From Candidatus Saccharimonadota bacterium (GTDB lineage Bacteria > Patescibacteriota > Saccharimonadia > Saccharimonadales > Saccharimonadaceae), in the NCBI GenBank assembly GCA_027492255.1, contig JAPUFB010000004.1:210783-274782 (forward strand): 64,000 nucleotides of DNA. Reading direction: 5' to 3'. Numbering within the stretch: position 1 is the stretch's first letter; every line of letters starts with the position of its first letter. The notes beneath the pieces were generated by a model that searched no databases, was not told where the DNA came from, and was given only the letters and a program-made list of their open reading frames with translations. A program made the position numbers and the translations under genes. Of the stretch, positions 28,740-36,094 are shown piece by piece.

Positions 28740-29411
28740 TTAGAGATTCATCGCTGTAGGAAGGCCGAATGTTTTCATGACATCTGCTGAAGGATTTGAC
28801 TGACCCCAGTATACGACAACCCAAGCAGTAGCCTTCTTTTTCAACCACACATACTCTGTAGTCGTGGAGGATTTCGCCTGTACAACCGCAAAACCGGCAG
28901 TATTTTTTGTTGTATCTTCTTTCTGATAGCGCAGGGTCGTCTGTGTGACATTCTCGCAGCTAAAATCAGTTTGTGAACAATAGAATGTACTCGTAGCAGT
29001 TTCAATACTGGTTTTCTCGGCAGCCACAAGTGTGGCAACGGCTACTGTATCCGCTTTCACTTTACTCTCACTAAGTACTGTAACTTTGTTGGCAAGCGCG
29101 GTAGCCTCAAGATCGGTCACCTTTGACTTTGCGGTTGCCAGGAGGGTTTCAGTATCAGATAGTGACTTCTTGGCTTGCTGTGCTTCGGTATACTGCCAAT
29201 AAGCAACTCCAACACCTGCACCGATAAGCAAAATTCCCAAGAATGCCAAAAGAATCTTTTTTACCTTTCCACCCTTTTTTATAACCGGAAGGGCTTCAAC
29301 AGGAGGGACAAACTGTTCAGGTGTCGCTGGTACTTTTGACCCAAAATCCTCCGTCTCAGCTTCAACCGCTTGTGGCTCATTAACATTCACGGGCACCTTA
29401 AATCCGTCCAT
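28740..29411 (-). CDS. Single-pass membrane protein with coiled coil, unknown
   Basis: 223 residues: acidic N-terminus, membrane helix at about 52-71, a coiled-coil segment (about 75-135, TEAQQAKKSLSDTETL...) and a C-terminal domain with two Cys (about 144 and 151). I recognise no family; the exported C-terminus could be envelope associated. Confidence 0.6.
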   Translation of the reverse strand: MDGFKVPVNVNEPQAVEAETEDFGSKVPATPEQFVPPVEALPVIKKGGKVKKILLAFLGILLIGAGVGVAYWQYTEAQQAKKSLSDTETLLATAKSKVTDLEATALANKVTVLSESKVKADTVAVATLVAAEKTSIETATSTFYCSQTDFSCENVTQTTLRYQKEDTTKNTAGFAVVQAKSSTTTEYVWLKKKATAWVVVYWGQSNPSADVMKTFGLPTAMNL

Positions 29412-29473
29412 ATCACTCCTTTACCTTAGTTACTAAGATTGTAGCAAAGACAACAGGTAAAAGCTAGTGCTTA

Positions 29474-29734
29474 TCAGTCTTGATCGTCGTTAAAATCGAA
29501 CCATGTCGGATCTTTATGAATATCTGTTTCAACTTCGGACCAAAATTCATCAAGTTTCTTTCCATCAGCCAATTCTTCGAGCGTCCACTGGTCGTCATGA
29601 ATACCAGTATCATCACCAATCGCTTTGGTCAGTTCATCGTTATCATTAATGACCTTCGAAAATTGCATAGGATGAGAAATCCCGAGATGCGGCAGATGAA
29701 CGTCGAAGTGTGTTTTATGGGTAATAGCAAGCAT
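29474..29734 (-). CDS. Small acidic protein, unknown
   Basis: 86 residues, acidic C-terminus (WFDFNDDQD), no membrane segment. It fills an otherwise empty gap and has an A-rich upstream region with weak -10-like sequence. A real gene is likely but unproven. Confidence 0.45.
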   Translation of the reverse strand: MLAITHKTHFDVHLPHLGISHPMQFSKVINDNDELTKAIGDDTGIHDDQWTLEELADGKKLDEFWSEVETDIHKDPTWFDFNDDQD

Positions 29735-29789
29735 GTTTGTTTTTTAAATATGATTAACATATTCATTTAAGCATAAACTTTGTTTTGTG

Positions 29790-30068
29790 TCAAGAGTCTC
29801 GTTCGAGTAATCGTCTTACTTGTGACTCATTGATCCCGTTCGTGAGATTCGTAAACCCATGCTGCCTCAGGATCATACTGCAGGTGTTGGAGCGTTGTCC
29901 GCTCCGGCAATACAAGATAATCGGCTGGTCTTTTGCGATGTTTTCAAGAGCTGCTGGCAATTCCCCGCTCGCGAATTCCATAACGGAGATGTTTATCGCG
30001 CCCGGTACGTGACTGGCGGCGTATTCGAATGGTTCACGTGTATCAATAATCAAGCTTTTTTCAGGCAT
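29790..30068 (-). CDS. Single-domain rhodanese-like protein
   Basis: 92 residues. LIIDTREPFEYAASHVPGAINI and the active-site loop YCRSGQRS, with the catalytic Cys near residue 53, are rhodanese signatures. It can carry sulfur as a persulfide, for example in tRNA thiolation or detoxification. Its ATG lies 19 bases inside the end of ileS, so it is part of the T-box-controlled unit. Confidence 0.82.
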   Translation of the reverse strand: MPEKSLIIDTREPFEYAASHVPGAINISVMEFASGELPAALENIAKDQPIILYCRSGQRSNTCSMILRQHGFTNLTNGINESQVRRLLERDS

Positions 30069-32956
30069 ATCTTTAGTTGCATTCCTTCTATATTTACTGT
30101 TGTTTCATGGCTGTTTTGGACATCGCCGAACGTTGTTGTAAGTGTTTCGGCTTTAATAACGTCAGAAAAATCTTTAATTGCCTTTTCGAGTTCGGGAGCG
30201 GTATCTGGTTCAACCAACAACGCGAGCTCAATACGATCATCAACATTCAACCCTGCATCTTTTCGGGCATTCTGTACGTAACGAATTACCTCACGAGAGA
30301 GACCTTCACGCTTAAGTTCAGGGGGGATATTATTCGGATCCATATCAACTTCCAGGTTGCCCTTTGATTTGGCTGGGAAAAAGTTTACATCCTTTACGTT
30401 TAGTTCTTCTCGTATTATTTGTTTGTACTGCTCATCATCAATATTAACCTTATTCCAAGCTCCGTATATATCTATTTTCGGAAGCGGTTGCCTTGCTTTT
30501 ACTCCAGCAAGTGACCGTATAGCCAATCCCGTATTGATAACAACGCGACTTGCATTCATCTTATCTAAGATATCTTGGTTAACGTGTCCGGCCGGCAACC
30601 AATCTTTGAGGTGGATTGATTCTGCATCCCCTGTCATCTTGTGATACAGCTCCTCGGCCATGAATGGCGCGAATGGCGCAAGGATATACGCCAGGCGAAC
30701 AAGGACATAGTGAAGTGTTTTGTAGGCATCATTTTTATCGCCATCATCTTCACTTTTCCAGAAACGCCTTCGGGAGCGGCGCACATACCAATTAGAAGCA
30801 TCATCGATAAACGGCAAGATCGGCCGCAGTGCATTGTTAATATCATAGGCTTCCGTACGCTCCTCTACTTCCGCGACGAGCTGGTGAAGCCGTGATACTA
30901 CCCATATATCCAATGGGTTTGACAATGAGTCGAGCGGGTCTTTCAATTCCCCATCATATTCCCAACCATCAACTTCGGCATACATCGTAAAGAAGTCGTA
31001 CATATTCCATATCATCGACAACTTTCGTGCCACATCACCCACATCTTTGTTAGCGAGCGCAAAGTTTTCGCCATTGGTTAGTGGGCTTGTTAGCATAAGA
31101 AAACGGAAGCTATCGGCCGAGAAATTATCCATGAGTTCTAGCGGCGGCGTGTAGTTATTGAGTTTTTTGCTCATTTTCTTTCCATCAGCTGCATTCATGA
31201 AGCCGGTGCAGATGAGATTCTTCCATGGTGCCTTCCCGAATAAACCAACGTTCACGGCCATCAGGCTGTAAAACCACCCGCGTGTCTGGTCAATTGCCTC
31301 AATAATGAAGTCAGCCGGGAACATACTCTCAAATTTCTCTTTGTTCTCAAATGGATAATGGAATTGGGCGAATGGCATCGAGCCTGATTCGAACCAGCAA
31401 TCCAATACTTTGCCAATGTGGCGCATTTCAACACCATCGCACTCAAATGTCACATTCATCACTTCTGGCAAATGGTAGTCGCTCAGTTTCTTGCCAGTTA
31501 GTTGTTCAAACTCCTCATAGCTACCGATGACTTTGATAACTTCAGTTCCATCATTTCTCACACCCTTCCAAACTGGAATTGGCGTTGCCCAGTAACGGTC
31601 ACGACTAAGATTCCAATCAGGCGCTTGCTCAATAATGTTATGGAAACGTCCAGTTCTTAGGTTATCTGGTGTCCAGCTTGTGGCAGCGTTCGCTTCAAGC
31701 ATTTCTTTCTTTTGGCTTTGAATATCCATGAACCAGCTCGGGTGAGCTCGGTACATAAGCTTTGTACCACAACGATGACAGTGCGGGTATTCGTGTTTTA
31801 TGTATTCAATTTTCAGCGCACGACCCTCTTCTAAAAGTGTTTTGGCGATTTCTTTGTTCACTTCCCAAATGTTCCGACCAAGCCAACGCCCCTCTGTATA
31901 ATTTCCATCCGCATCAACCATAGAAACGAGAGGTACGCCTTCGGTTTTACAAAGCTCATAGTCTTCCTCGCCGTAAGCAGGGGCTTCATGTACGAGGCCA
32001 GTTCCCTCTTCGGTTGATACGAAATCAGCATGCAACACTCTATGAGCGCTTGGGCCACGATTCTCAAACAATGGTTCATAACGTAGTCCCACAAGATCCT
32101 TGCCTTTTACTTTGTCGGAAACCGTATATTCAAGCGGTTCATGTTTTTCATTTTGCATAACTCGACTCACTGTGTCGCTCGCTATATAGAATTTTTTTTC
32201 GTTATATTCGACAAGCGAATAATCGACATCTTTGTGCACGGCCACGGCAACGTTTGCTGGCAGTGTCCATGGTGTCGTTGTCCACGCAAGCATGTACTCG
32301 TCCCTGTCCTCAAGCTTGAAGTACACAAAAACACTTGGGTCAGTATCGAGCTGATAGCTATTTTCCATTGCGACTTCACTCTTACTGATCGGGGTTGCGT
32401 CTTTCGTACAATACACGAGAATCTTCTCACCCTCATATATTTTTCCCTTTTTATAGAGCTCGCTAAATGCCCACCAGACACTCTCCATATATGGCGCGTC
32501 CATTGTTTTGTAGGCACCCTCAAACTCTACCCAGCGTCCTAAACGCTCAATCGTGTCTTCCCATTCAGTACTGGTTTTCACCATAGCAGCACGACATTCT
32601 CGCACATAGTCAGCAATACTGATTTTCGTGCCGATTTCTTTTTTGCTCGTGATACCGAGTTGTTGCTCGACGTATAATTCTGCTGGCAGACCATGACAAT
32701 CCCAGCCCCACGTACGCTCAACGCGCTGGCCCTTCATGGTGTGAAAGCGTCCCATCGCGTCTTTCACGGTCGAAACAAGAAGGTGTCCGTGGTGTGGCGT
32801 CCCGGTCAGAAATGGGGGGCCGTCATAAAACACCCACTGATTATTTTTGGATCGTTGTTCAACAGATTTTTTAAATGTCTCATCTGCAATCCATTGCTTC
32901 GCCCACTCTTTTTCATATTCTGCTGCTCGACGCCTAGTTCCGGATTTAAATTTCAT
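30050..32956 (-). CDS. ileS: Isoleucyl-tRNA synthetase
   Basis: 968 residues, class I. GTPHHGHLL is the HIGH motif and KKMSKKLNNY the KMSKS motif; DCHGLPAE and GWFYSL are further landmarks. The connective editing domain lies between. The length suits a CPR enzyme. Its start overlaps the CYTH gene stop by four bases and both are read from the T-box leader. Confidence 0.95.
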   Translation of the reverse strand: MKFKSGTRRRAAEYEKEWAKQWIADETFKKSVEQRSKNNQWVFYDGPPFLTGTPHHGHLLVSTVKDAMGRFHTMKGQRVERTWGWDCHGLPAELYVEQQLGITSKKEIGTKISIADYVRECRAAMVKTSTEWEDTIERLGRWVEFEGAYKTMDAPYMESVWWAFSELYKKGKIYEGEKILVYCTKDATPISKSEVAMENSYQLDTDPSVFVYFKLEDRDEYMLAWTTTPWTLPANVAVAVHKDVDYSLVEYNEKKFYIASDTVSRVMQNEKHEPLEYTVSDKVKGKDLVGLRYEPLFENRGPSAHRVLHADFVSTEEGTGLVHEAPAYGEEDYELCKTEGVPLVSMVDADGNYTEGRWLGRNIWEVNKEIAKTLLEEGRALKIEYIKHEYPHCHRCGTKLMYRAHPSWFMDIQSQKKEMLEANAATSWTPDNLRTGRFHNIIEQAPDWNLSRDRYWATPIPVWKGVRNDGTEVIKVIGSYEEFEQLTGKKLSDYHLPEVMNVTFECDGVEMRHIGKVLDCWFESGSMPFAQFHYPFENKEKFESMFPADFIIEAIDQTRGWFYSLMAVNVGLFGKAPWKNLICTGFMNAADGKKMSKKLNNYTPPLELMDNFSADSFRFLMLTSPLTNGENFALANKDVGDVARKLSMIWNMYDFFTMYAEVDGWEYDGELKDPLDSLSNPLDIWVVSRLHQLVAEVEERTEAYDINNALRPILPFIDDASNWYVRRSRRRFWKSEDDGDKNDAYKTLHYVLVRLAYILAPFAPFMAEELYHKMTGDAESIHLKDWLPAGHVNQDILDKMNASRVVINTGLAIRSLAGVKARQPLPKIDIYGAWNKVNIDDEQYKQIIREELNVKDVNFFPAKSKGNLEVDMDPNNIPPELKREGLSREVIRYVQNARKDAGLNVDDRIELALLVEPDTAPELEKAIKDFSDVIKAETLTTTFGDVQNSHETTVNIEGMQLKICLKKA

Positions 32957-33486
32957 ACATTTACCTCCACTTTTTTATAGCCGTATGTATCAAGCACTGG
33001 TTCGATATCTTCGTATGATCTTCCCGACAGGTACCCGCCTGCAAACGCTTCTTCCTGTGTCACATCAGCATGACAAACCTCAGGTGGAATAAAGGCGGCT
33101 TTCTCTTCGCGAGACGTAAATTCAAAATCAATTTCCACGAGTCCTTTTAGTTTCAGATCAAACACGTCCACTTCAGCCTGATGACCATCGATGACAACAC
33201 TATATCGCCATTTAGCTACGATTTTTGTCGATGATTTTGCAAGTGATTCGTACTCTTCTTTTGTGAGCGGAATCGTATCTTCGACTTGTTCAGATGAATC
33301 CGTTCCGTGTAACGGCGTTTTCTTTGTGATGACGTATGTTTCGCCACGCCTTCGAAGACGCAGATGCGCATGGGAAACGGTATCAGGAACATAAATATCA
33401 CAGACATATTCTCCCTCAATACCTTGGATCTCTTCAGGTATACGTTTTGCAAGATACGTCAGTTCATATTCCATTTCTTTTGCCAT
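32953..33486 (-). CDS. CYTH-domain protein
   Basis: 177 residues. The N-terminus EMEYELTYLAK and the beta strands LRLRRRGETYVITKK, EVDVFDLKLKGLVEIDFEF show alternating charged residues typical of CYTH tunnel folds (triphosphatases or class IV cyclases). The usual ExExK start reads E-x-E-x-E-L, so it may be a divergent member. It is the first gene of the T-box operon with ileS. Confidence 0.7.
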   Translation of the reverse strand: MAKEMEYELTYLAKRIPEEIQGIEGEYVCDIYVPDTVSHAHLRLRRRGETYVITKKTPLHGTDSSEQVEDTIPLTKEEYESLAKSSTKIVAKWRYSVVIDGHQAEVDVFDLKLKGLVEIDFEFTSREEKAAFIPPEVCHADVTQEEAFAGGYLSGRSYEDIEPVLDTYGYKKVEVNV

Positions 33487-33676
33487 ACTTTTTCTCCAAA
33501 TTAAAAACCTTTCTTCCGCTAGAGCCCCGGGTTGTCAGGGCGGTACCATCTAGCTTCCGAAAGGATGACTTTCAGCACTTCGTTTTGCTTTCACGCAGCT
33601 TCACGGTGAGGTCTACTAAGATGTTATCTGTTCTTCTCACGACTGGCGGTTGATAGCCGCTCATAGCGTCTTTACA
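33487..33676 (-). promoter_or_regulatory. T-box leader, ultrashort stem I, controlling CYTH-ileS
   Basis: On the minus strand, TATAAT (33683-33688, extended by TGC) starts the leader. A small hairpin GCGG/CCGC (33646-33660) has loop CTATCAA, in which ATC at 33652-33654 is an isoleucine codon. Further down, TGGTACC (33542-33548) forms the conserved seven-base bulge between helix A1 (GCTAGA with TCTAGC, 33549-33554 and 33518-33523) and helix A2 (GCCC/GGGGC). The alternative CCTTTC/GAAAGG stem followed by TTTTT could terminate. Uncharged tRNA-Ile should turn the operon on. Confidence 0.87.
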
Positions 33677-33720
33677 GTGTAGATTATAGCACAATCTCTG
33701 CTACTATAGATATGTCCTGA

Positions 33721-33795
33721 GCGGGTATCGTATAACGGCTATTATGCTACCTTCCCAAGGTAGAAATGAGGTTTCGACTACCTCTACCCGCACCA
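33721..33795 (+). tRNA. tRNA-Gly, anticodon CCC, CCA encoded
   Basis: Acceptor stem GCGGGTA/TACCCGC, anticodon arm CTACC-TTCCCAA-GGTAG giving CCC, variable AAAT, T arm GAGGT-TTCGACT-ACCTC and the 3' ACCA at 33792-33795. All arms pair. The terminal CCA is in the DNA. Confidence 0.93.
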
Positions 33796-33852
33796 AATAA
33801 ATAATCCACATCCGCGTGGATTATTTATTTGGTATGAGGTAGTCGAAACCTC
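33792..33852 (+). repeat. Terminator-like stem carrying an inverted copy of the tRNA T arm
   Basis: ACCAAATAAATAATCCAC (33792-33809) pairs with 33816-33833. Two bases later, 33836-33852 is the exact 17-base reverse complement of the tRNA T arm (33768-33784). Together the tRNA 3' end and this copy could form one long hairpin. Confidence 0.7.
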
Positions 33853-34010
33853 GAAGTTTTGCGTAGCAAAACAAACGAGAGTTCGTGTAGCGAGCAACGG
33901 AAGCGAAAGCTTGCTTTCGACCCATTGTGAGCGGAAATAGGGAGCTTTAGCGACCGCCCGATCTCTACCCGCCTTTTACTCACGTCCCTTTCGGAGTAGA
34001 GGGGGCTTTA
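33853..34010 (+). repeat. Chain of short hairpins after tRNA-Gly
   Basis: GTTTTGC/GCAAAAC (33856-33872), GTTCG/CGAGC and CGAAAG/CTTTCG stems follow each other without a coding frame. At 33964-33972 the nonamer TCTACCCGC of the tRNA 3' end reappears. No known RNA family is recognised. Confidence 0.45.
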
Positions 34011-34082
34011 ACTTTTGTGATCATACCATCTGCATACGTCATAATACTAGCGCAACTGATGGATTATATGTACAATAATGGT

Positions 34083-34358
34083 ATGGCGATAAAGAAAATC
34101 TCTAGTGATGACCAGCAGGGTACGCGAACTGTTGAAATCAGTAATGGCGACTTAGTGGCATTAAATAAAATCATTGATGAATGGGACTTCAAAGACATAG
34201 AGAGCGCATTGCGTTATGCTGTGGCGGTCTTATCTATCGCAAAAGATAAAAAGTTATTCTATGAAAAAGAAGCAGGTGAAAAAGTAACAATAGAGCCAGC
34301 AGACAGCCTTAAGCGAGAAAAAACCGATGACAACGGCCAAGTCGAAAAGTCAGAATGA
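34083..34358 (+). CDS. Small soluble protein, unknown
   Basis: 91 residues starting MAIKKISSDDQQG. TACAAT lies six bases before this ATG, consistent with a leaderless start, so I prefer it to upstream in-frame ATGs. The mixed helical, charged sequence could be a ribbon-helix-helix-like or antitoxin-like protein but has no clear motif. It overlaps the next gene by 32 bases. Confidence 0.6.
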   Translation: MAIKKISSDDQQGTRTVEISNGDLVALNKIIDEWDFKDIESALRYAVAVLSIAKDKKLFYEKEAGEKVTIEPADSLKREKTDDNGQVEKSE

Positions 34359-34704
34359 TTTTAATGCGGGTGACCTGATCAAGGCATCTGCAGATCACGA
34401 AAAAACACTTGGTGACCTAAGTGTTTCAGTTAAGAAGCTTGAAAAGCGTGTTGGTGATAGTGCTTCGTTGGCATCAGCTTTTAAAGATGCCTTCGAGAAT
34501 GATAAAAATATGGACAAAGTTCTTGTCGATTTAATCTCTCACCTCATTCAGACGGATGACAGCGTTAAAGCTGCCGTAGAAAAAGCCGTAAACAAGGCAG
34601 ATCGAAACTGGCAAGTTTCAATGTTCAAAAAAGCAGGTTTTGCTATCTGGACACTTATTGTGGCTCTCATCTCTGGCGCTATTGTTTTCTTTGTTAAGGG
34701 ATAA
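34327..34704 (+). CDS. Small tail-anchored membrane protein, unknown
   Basis: 125 residues: charged helical N-terminus and a single C-terminal membrane helix (about 104-122, AIWTLIVALISGAIVFFV). It overlaps the previous gene, so the two probably act together, perhaps at the membrane. I recognise no family. Confidence 0.65.
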   Translation: MTTAKSKSQNDFNAGDLIKASADHEKTLGDLSVSVKKLEKRVGDSASLASAFKDAFENDKNMDKVLVDLISHLIQTDDSVKAAVEKAVNKADRNWQVSMFKKAGFAIWTLIVALISGAIVFFVKG

Positions 34705-34748
34705 TATTTCAAACCTTACCCTTAGCGGGTAATCGTTATAGTTGTTTA

Positions 34749-34777
34749 TTGACTATTATAATAAAAAGTGGTAATAT
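34749..34777 (+). promoter_or_regulatory. Strong promoter of the GC-rich orphan gene
   Basis: TTGACT (34749-34754), 17 bases, TAATAT (34772-34777). A perfect leader hairpin CTAACTC/GAGTTAG (34782-34799) and AGGAG (34811-34815) follow, then ATG at 34820. Confidence 0.75.
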
Positions 34778-34819
34778 ATATCTAACTCACCCGAGTTAGT
34801 ATCGACATCAAGGAGTGGT

Positions 34820-35086
34820 ATGCCCAAGAATCTCAGGGAGGTCCGAGTCGCGGATCTCTATGTGCAATGCATGTACCCGAATGTCCCCCACCCGATGGCA
34901 GCATCTGATTGCTGCCGCAACCTGGCGGACACAGCCGTGGAACGTCCTGACGGTGTCAATTCCTGGCGATGCCCCGAACATCGAGGCCTCATCAAGGATG
35001 ACGTACAGGGACCGGTTCACGAGACTGTTCTCCTTCGCAGACCGGCACCTCGTCGAGTTCCCCAGGACGAAGCGGAACAATACTGA
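34820..35086 (+). CDS. GC-rich orphan small protein with Cys/His residues
   Basis: 88 residues (MPKNLREVRVADLYVQCMYP...). Four Cys and nearby His (VQCMYP, DCCRN, WRCPEH) could bind a metal. Third codon positions are almost all G or C, unlike both neighbours. It has its own promoter, leader hairpin, Shine-Dalgarno sequence and terminator. An antisense ORF of 90 codons over the same bases is a shadow. Probably recently acquired; function unknown. Confidence 0.65.
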   Translation: MPKNLREVRVADLYVQCMYPNVPHPMAASDCCRNLADTAVERPDGVNSWRCPEHRGLIKDDVQGPVHETVLLRRPAPRRVPQDEAEQY

Positions 35087-35095
35087 CAGGTGATA

Positions 35096-35154
35096 CGCCC
35101 CGAGTCATAACCCCCGAGCAAAACCGCTCTGCGTTATGACGTGGGGCGATTTTG
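35096..35154 (+). terminator. Terminator of the GC-rich orphan gene
   Basis: CGCCCC with GGGGCG and GTCATAAC with GTTATGAC form a long stem followed by ATTTTGC. Confidence 0.8.
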
Positions 35155-35175
35155 CTATCTGTCTCGTAGATTTAT

Positions 35176-35772
35176 TTAGCTGAACAACGTTGAACCAAAT
35201 TTGAGAATAATCGCAGCAGTTGCGGCAACAAACAGCAAAACAGCAACCAGCACATCAAATCCCTTATCGGCAAAAGCACGAAGCTTCTTCAGTGTAGCGT
35301 GACCAAGATAGAGGTTATCTTCCAGGATATTATAGCGAAGCAGTGAAAAGAATATGACAATCATTGCCACATCAAGCGTCAAGCACCATGGACAGAGAAT
35401 TTGAATCACGAAATAACTTGTATAAAACATCCAAAATGCGAAGAGTGCCCCGAGTGCTGCACCAGCCTGGGCTGCAAACATAAACCATTTCGGGAATTTC
35501 GTGCCCCCGAGTGCCGCTATAGCGATCGTGATAAGTACTGGCAACGCCAGCATACCTATAAACGCATTTGGAAAGCCGAAGATATGTGCCGTTGGGTCTT
35601 TTCCGACCGCCGCGCAGTTAAGTACAGCATTGAGACTACAGGGCAGCTCAACATTGGCATTTTTCGCAAGCTCGATCGCTTCTGTTGATAAGACAAATGA
35701 AGCAATAAGGCCCAAACTTGAACCGAGCAACAACAGTGTTAACGCCCAAATCTTTTTATCTTTACTGAACAT
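35176..35772 (-). CDS. VKOR-family thiol oxidase
   Basis: 198 residues with about five membrane helices. The loop Cys pair is in CSLNAVLNC and the active CPWC is near residue 125. Bacterial VKOR reoxidises a thioredoxin-like partner and so drives disulfide formation in exported proteins, passing electrons to quinone. It overlaps a thioredoxin-fold gene by 11 bases. Confidence 0.86.
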   Translation of the reverse strand: MFSKDKKIWALTLLLLGSSLGLIASFVLSTEAIELAKNANVELPCSLNAVLNCAAVGKDPTAHIFGFPNAFIGMLALPVLITIAIAALGGTKFPKWFMFAAQAGAALGALFAFWMFYTSYFVIQILCPWCLTLDVAMIVIFFSLLRYNILEDNLYLGHATLKKLRAFADKGFDVLVAVLLFVAATAAIILKFGSTLFS

Positions 35773-36022
35773 AGTAAGAAACCTCGCTTATCGTTGGTAA
35801 TAGTGCTCCCCGCCACATATTTTGCATCACACCCACATCGTCAACTGCAACAAGAGTTGGATACTCAACTATATCGTAGTTTTCGCAAAAAGCTGATCCC
35901 TCGTGAGAATCTGGGTCCATCTCCTCAAGCAATTTTCCTGTCGTTCTTGAAAAATCCTTTAGATAATCTTCAACCATCCGTCCGTGTTCACTCTGCTTTT
36001 TATATACAACGATAACTTTCAT
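35762..36022 (-). CDS. Thioredoxin-fold protein without CxxC
   Basis: 86 residues. MKVIVVYKKQSEHGRMVEDYL and the cis-Pro region DIVEYPTLVAVDD mark a glutaredoxin/thioredoxin fold; only one Cys (near residue 46, FCEN) is present. No signal peptide. The overlap with VKOR suggests a shared redox role, though it cannot be the usual exported dithiol partner. Confidence 0.7.
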   Translation of the reverse strand: MKVIVVYKKQSEHGRMVEDYLKDFSRTTGKLLEEMDPDSHEGSAFCENYDIVEYPTLVAVDDVGVMQNMWRGALLPTISEVSYYVQ

Positions 36023-36046
36023 GCTTTTATTTTACACGTAAAACAA

Positions 36047-36076
36047 GAAAATAGCTTAGTTACCTAAGCTATTTTC
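36047..36076 (-). terminator. Terminator downstream of nrdJ
   Basis: AAAATAGCTTAG/CTAAGCTATTTT stem with a four-base loop and T-run on the minus strand. Confidence 0.85.
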
Positions 36077-36094
36077 ATATCTGTATTGGCCGTT

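Noticed and set aside
33940..33980. Second tRNA gene suggested by CTACCCGCC
   Set aside because: No anticodon or D arm can be folded; only a 3' fragment is similar.
34808..35080. 90-codon antisense ORF in the GC-rich islet
   Set aside because: The plus-strand gene has promoter, leader, Shine-Dalgarno sequence and terminator in matching order.
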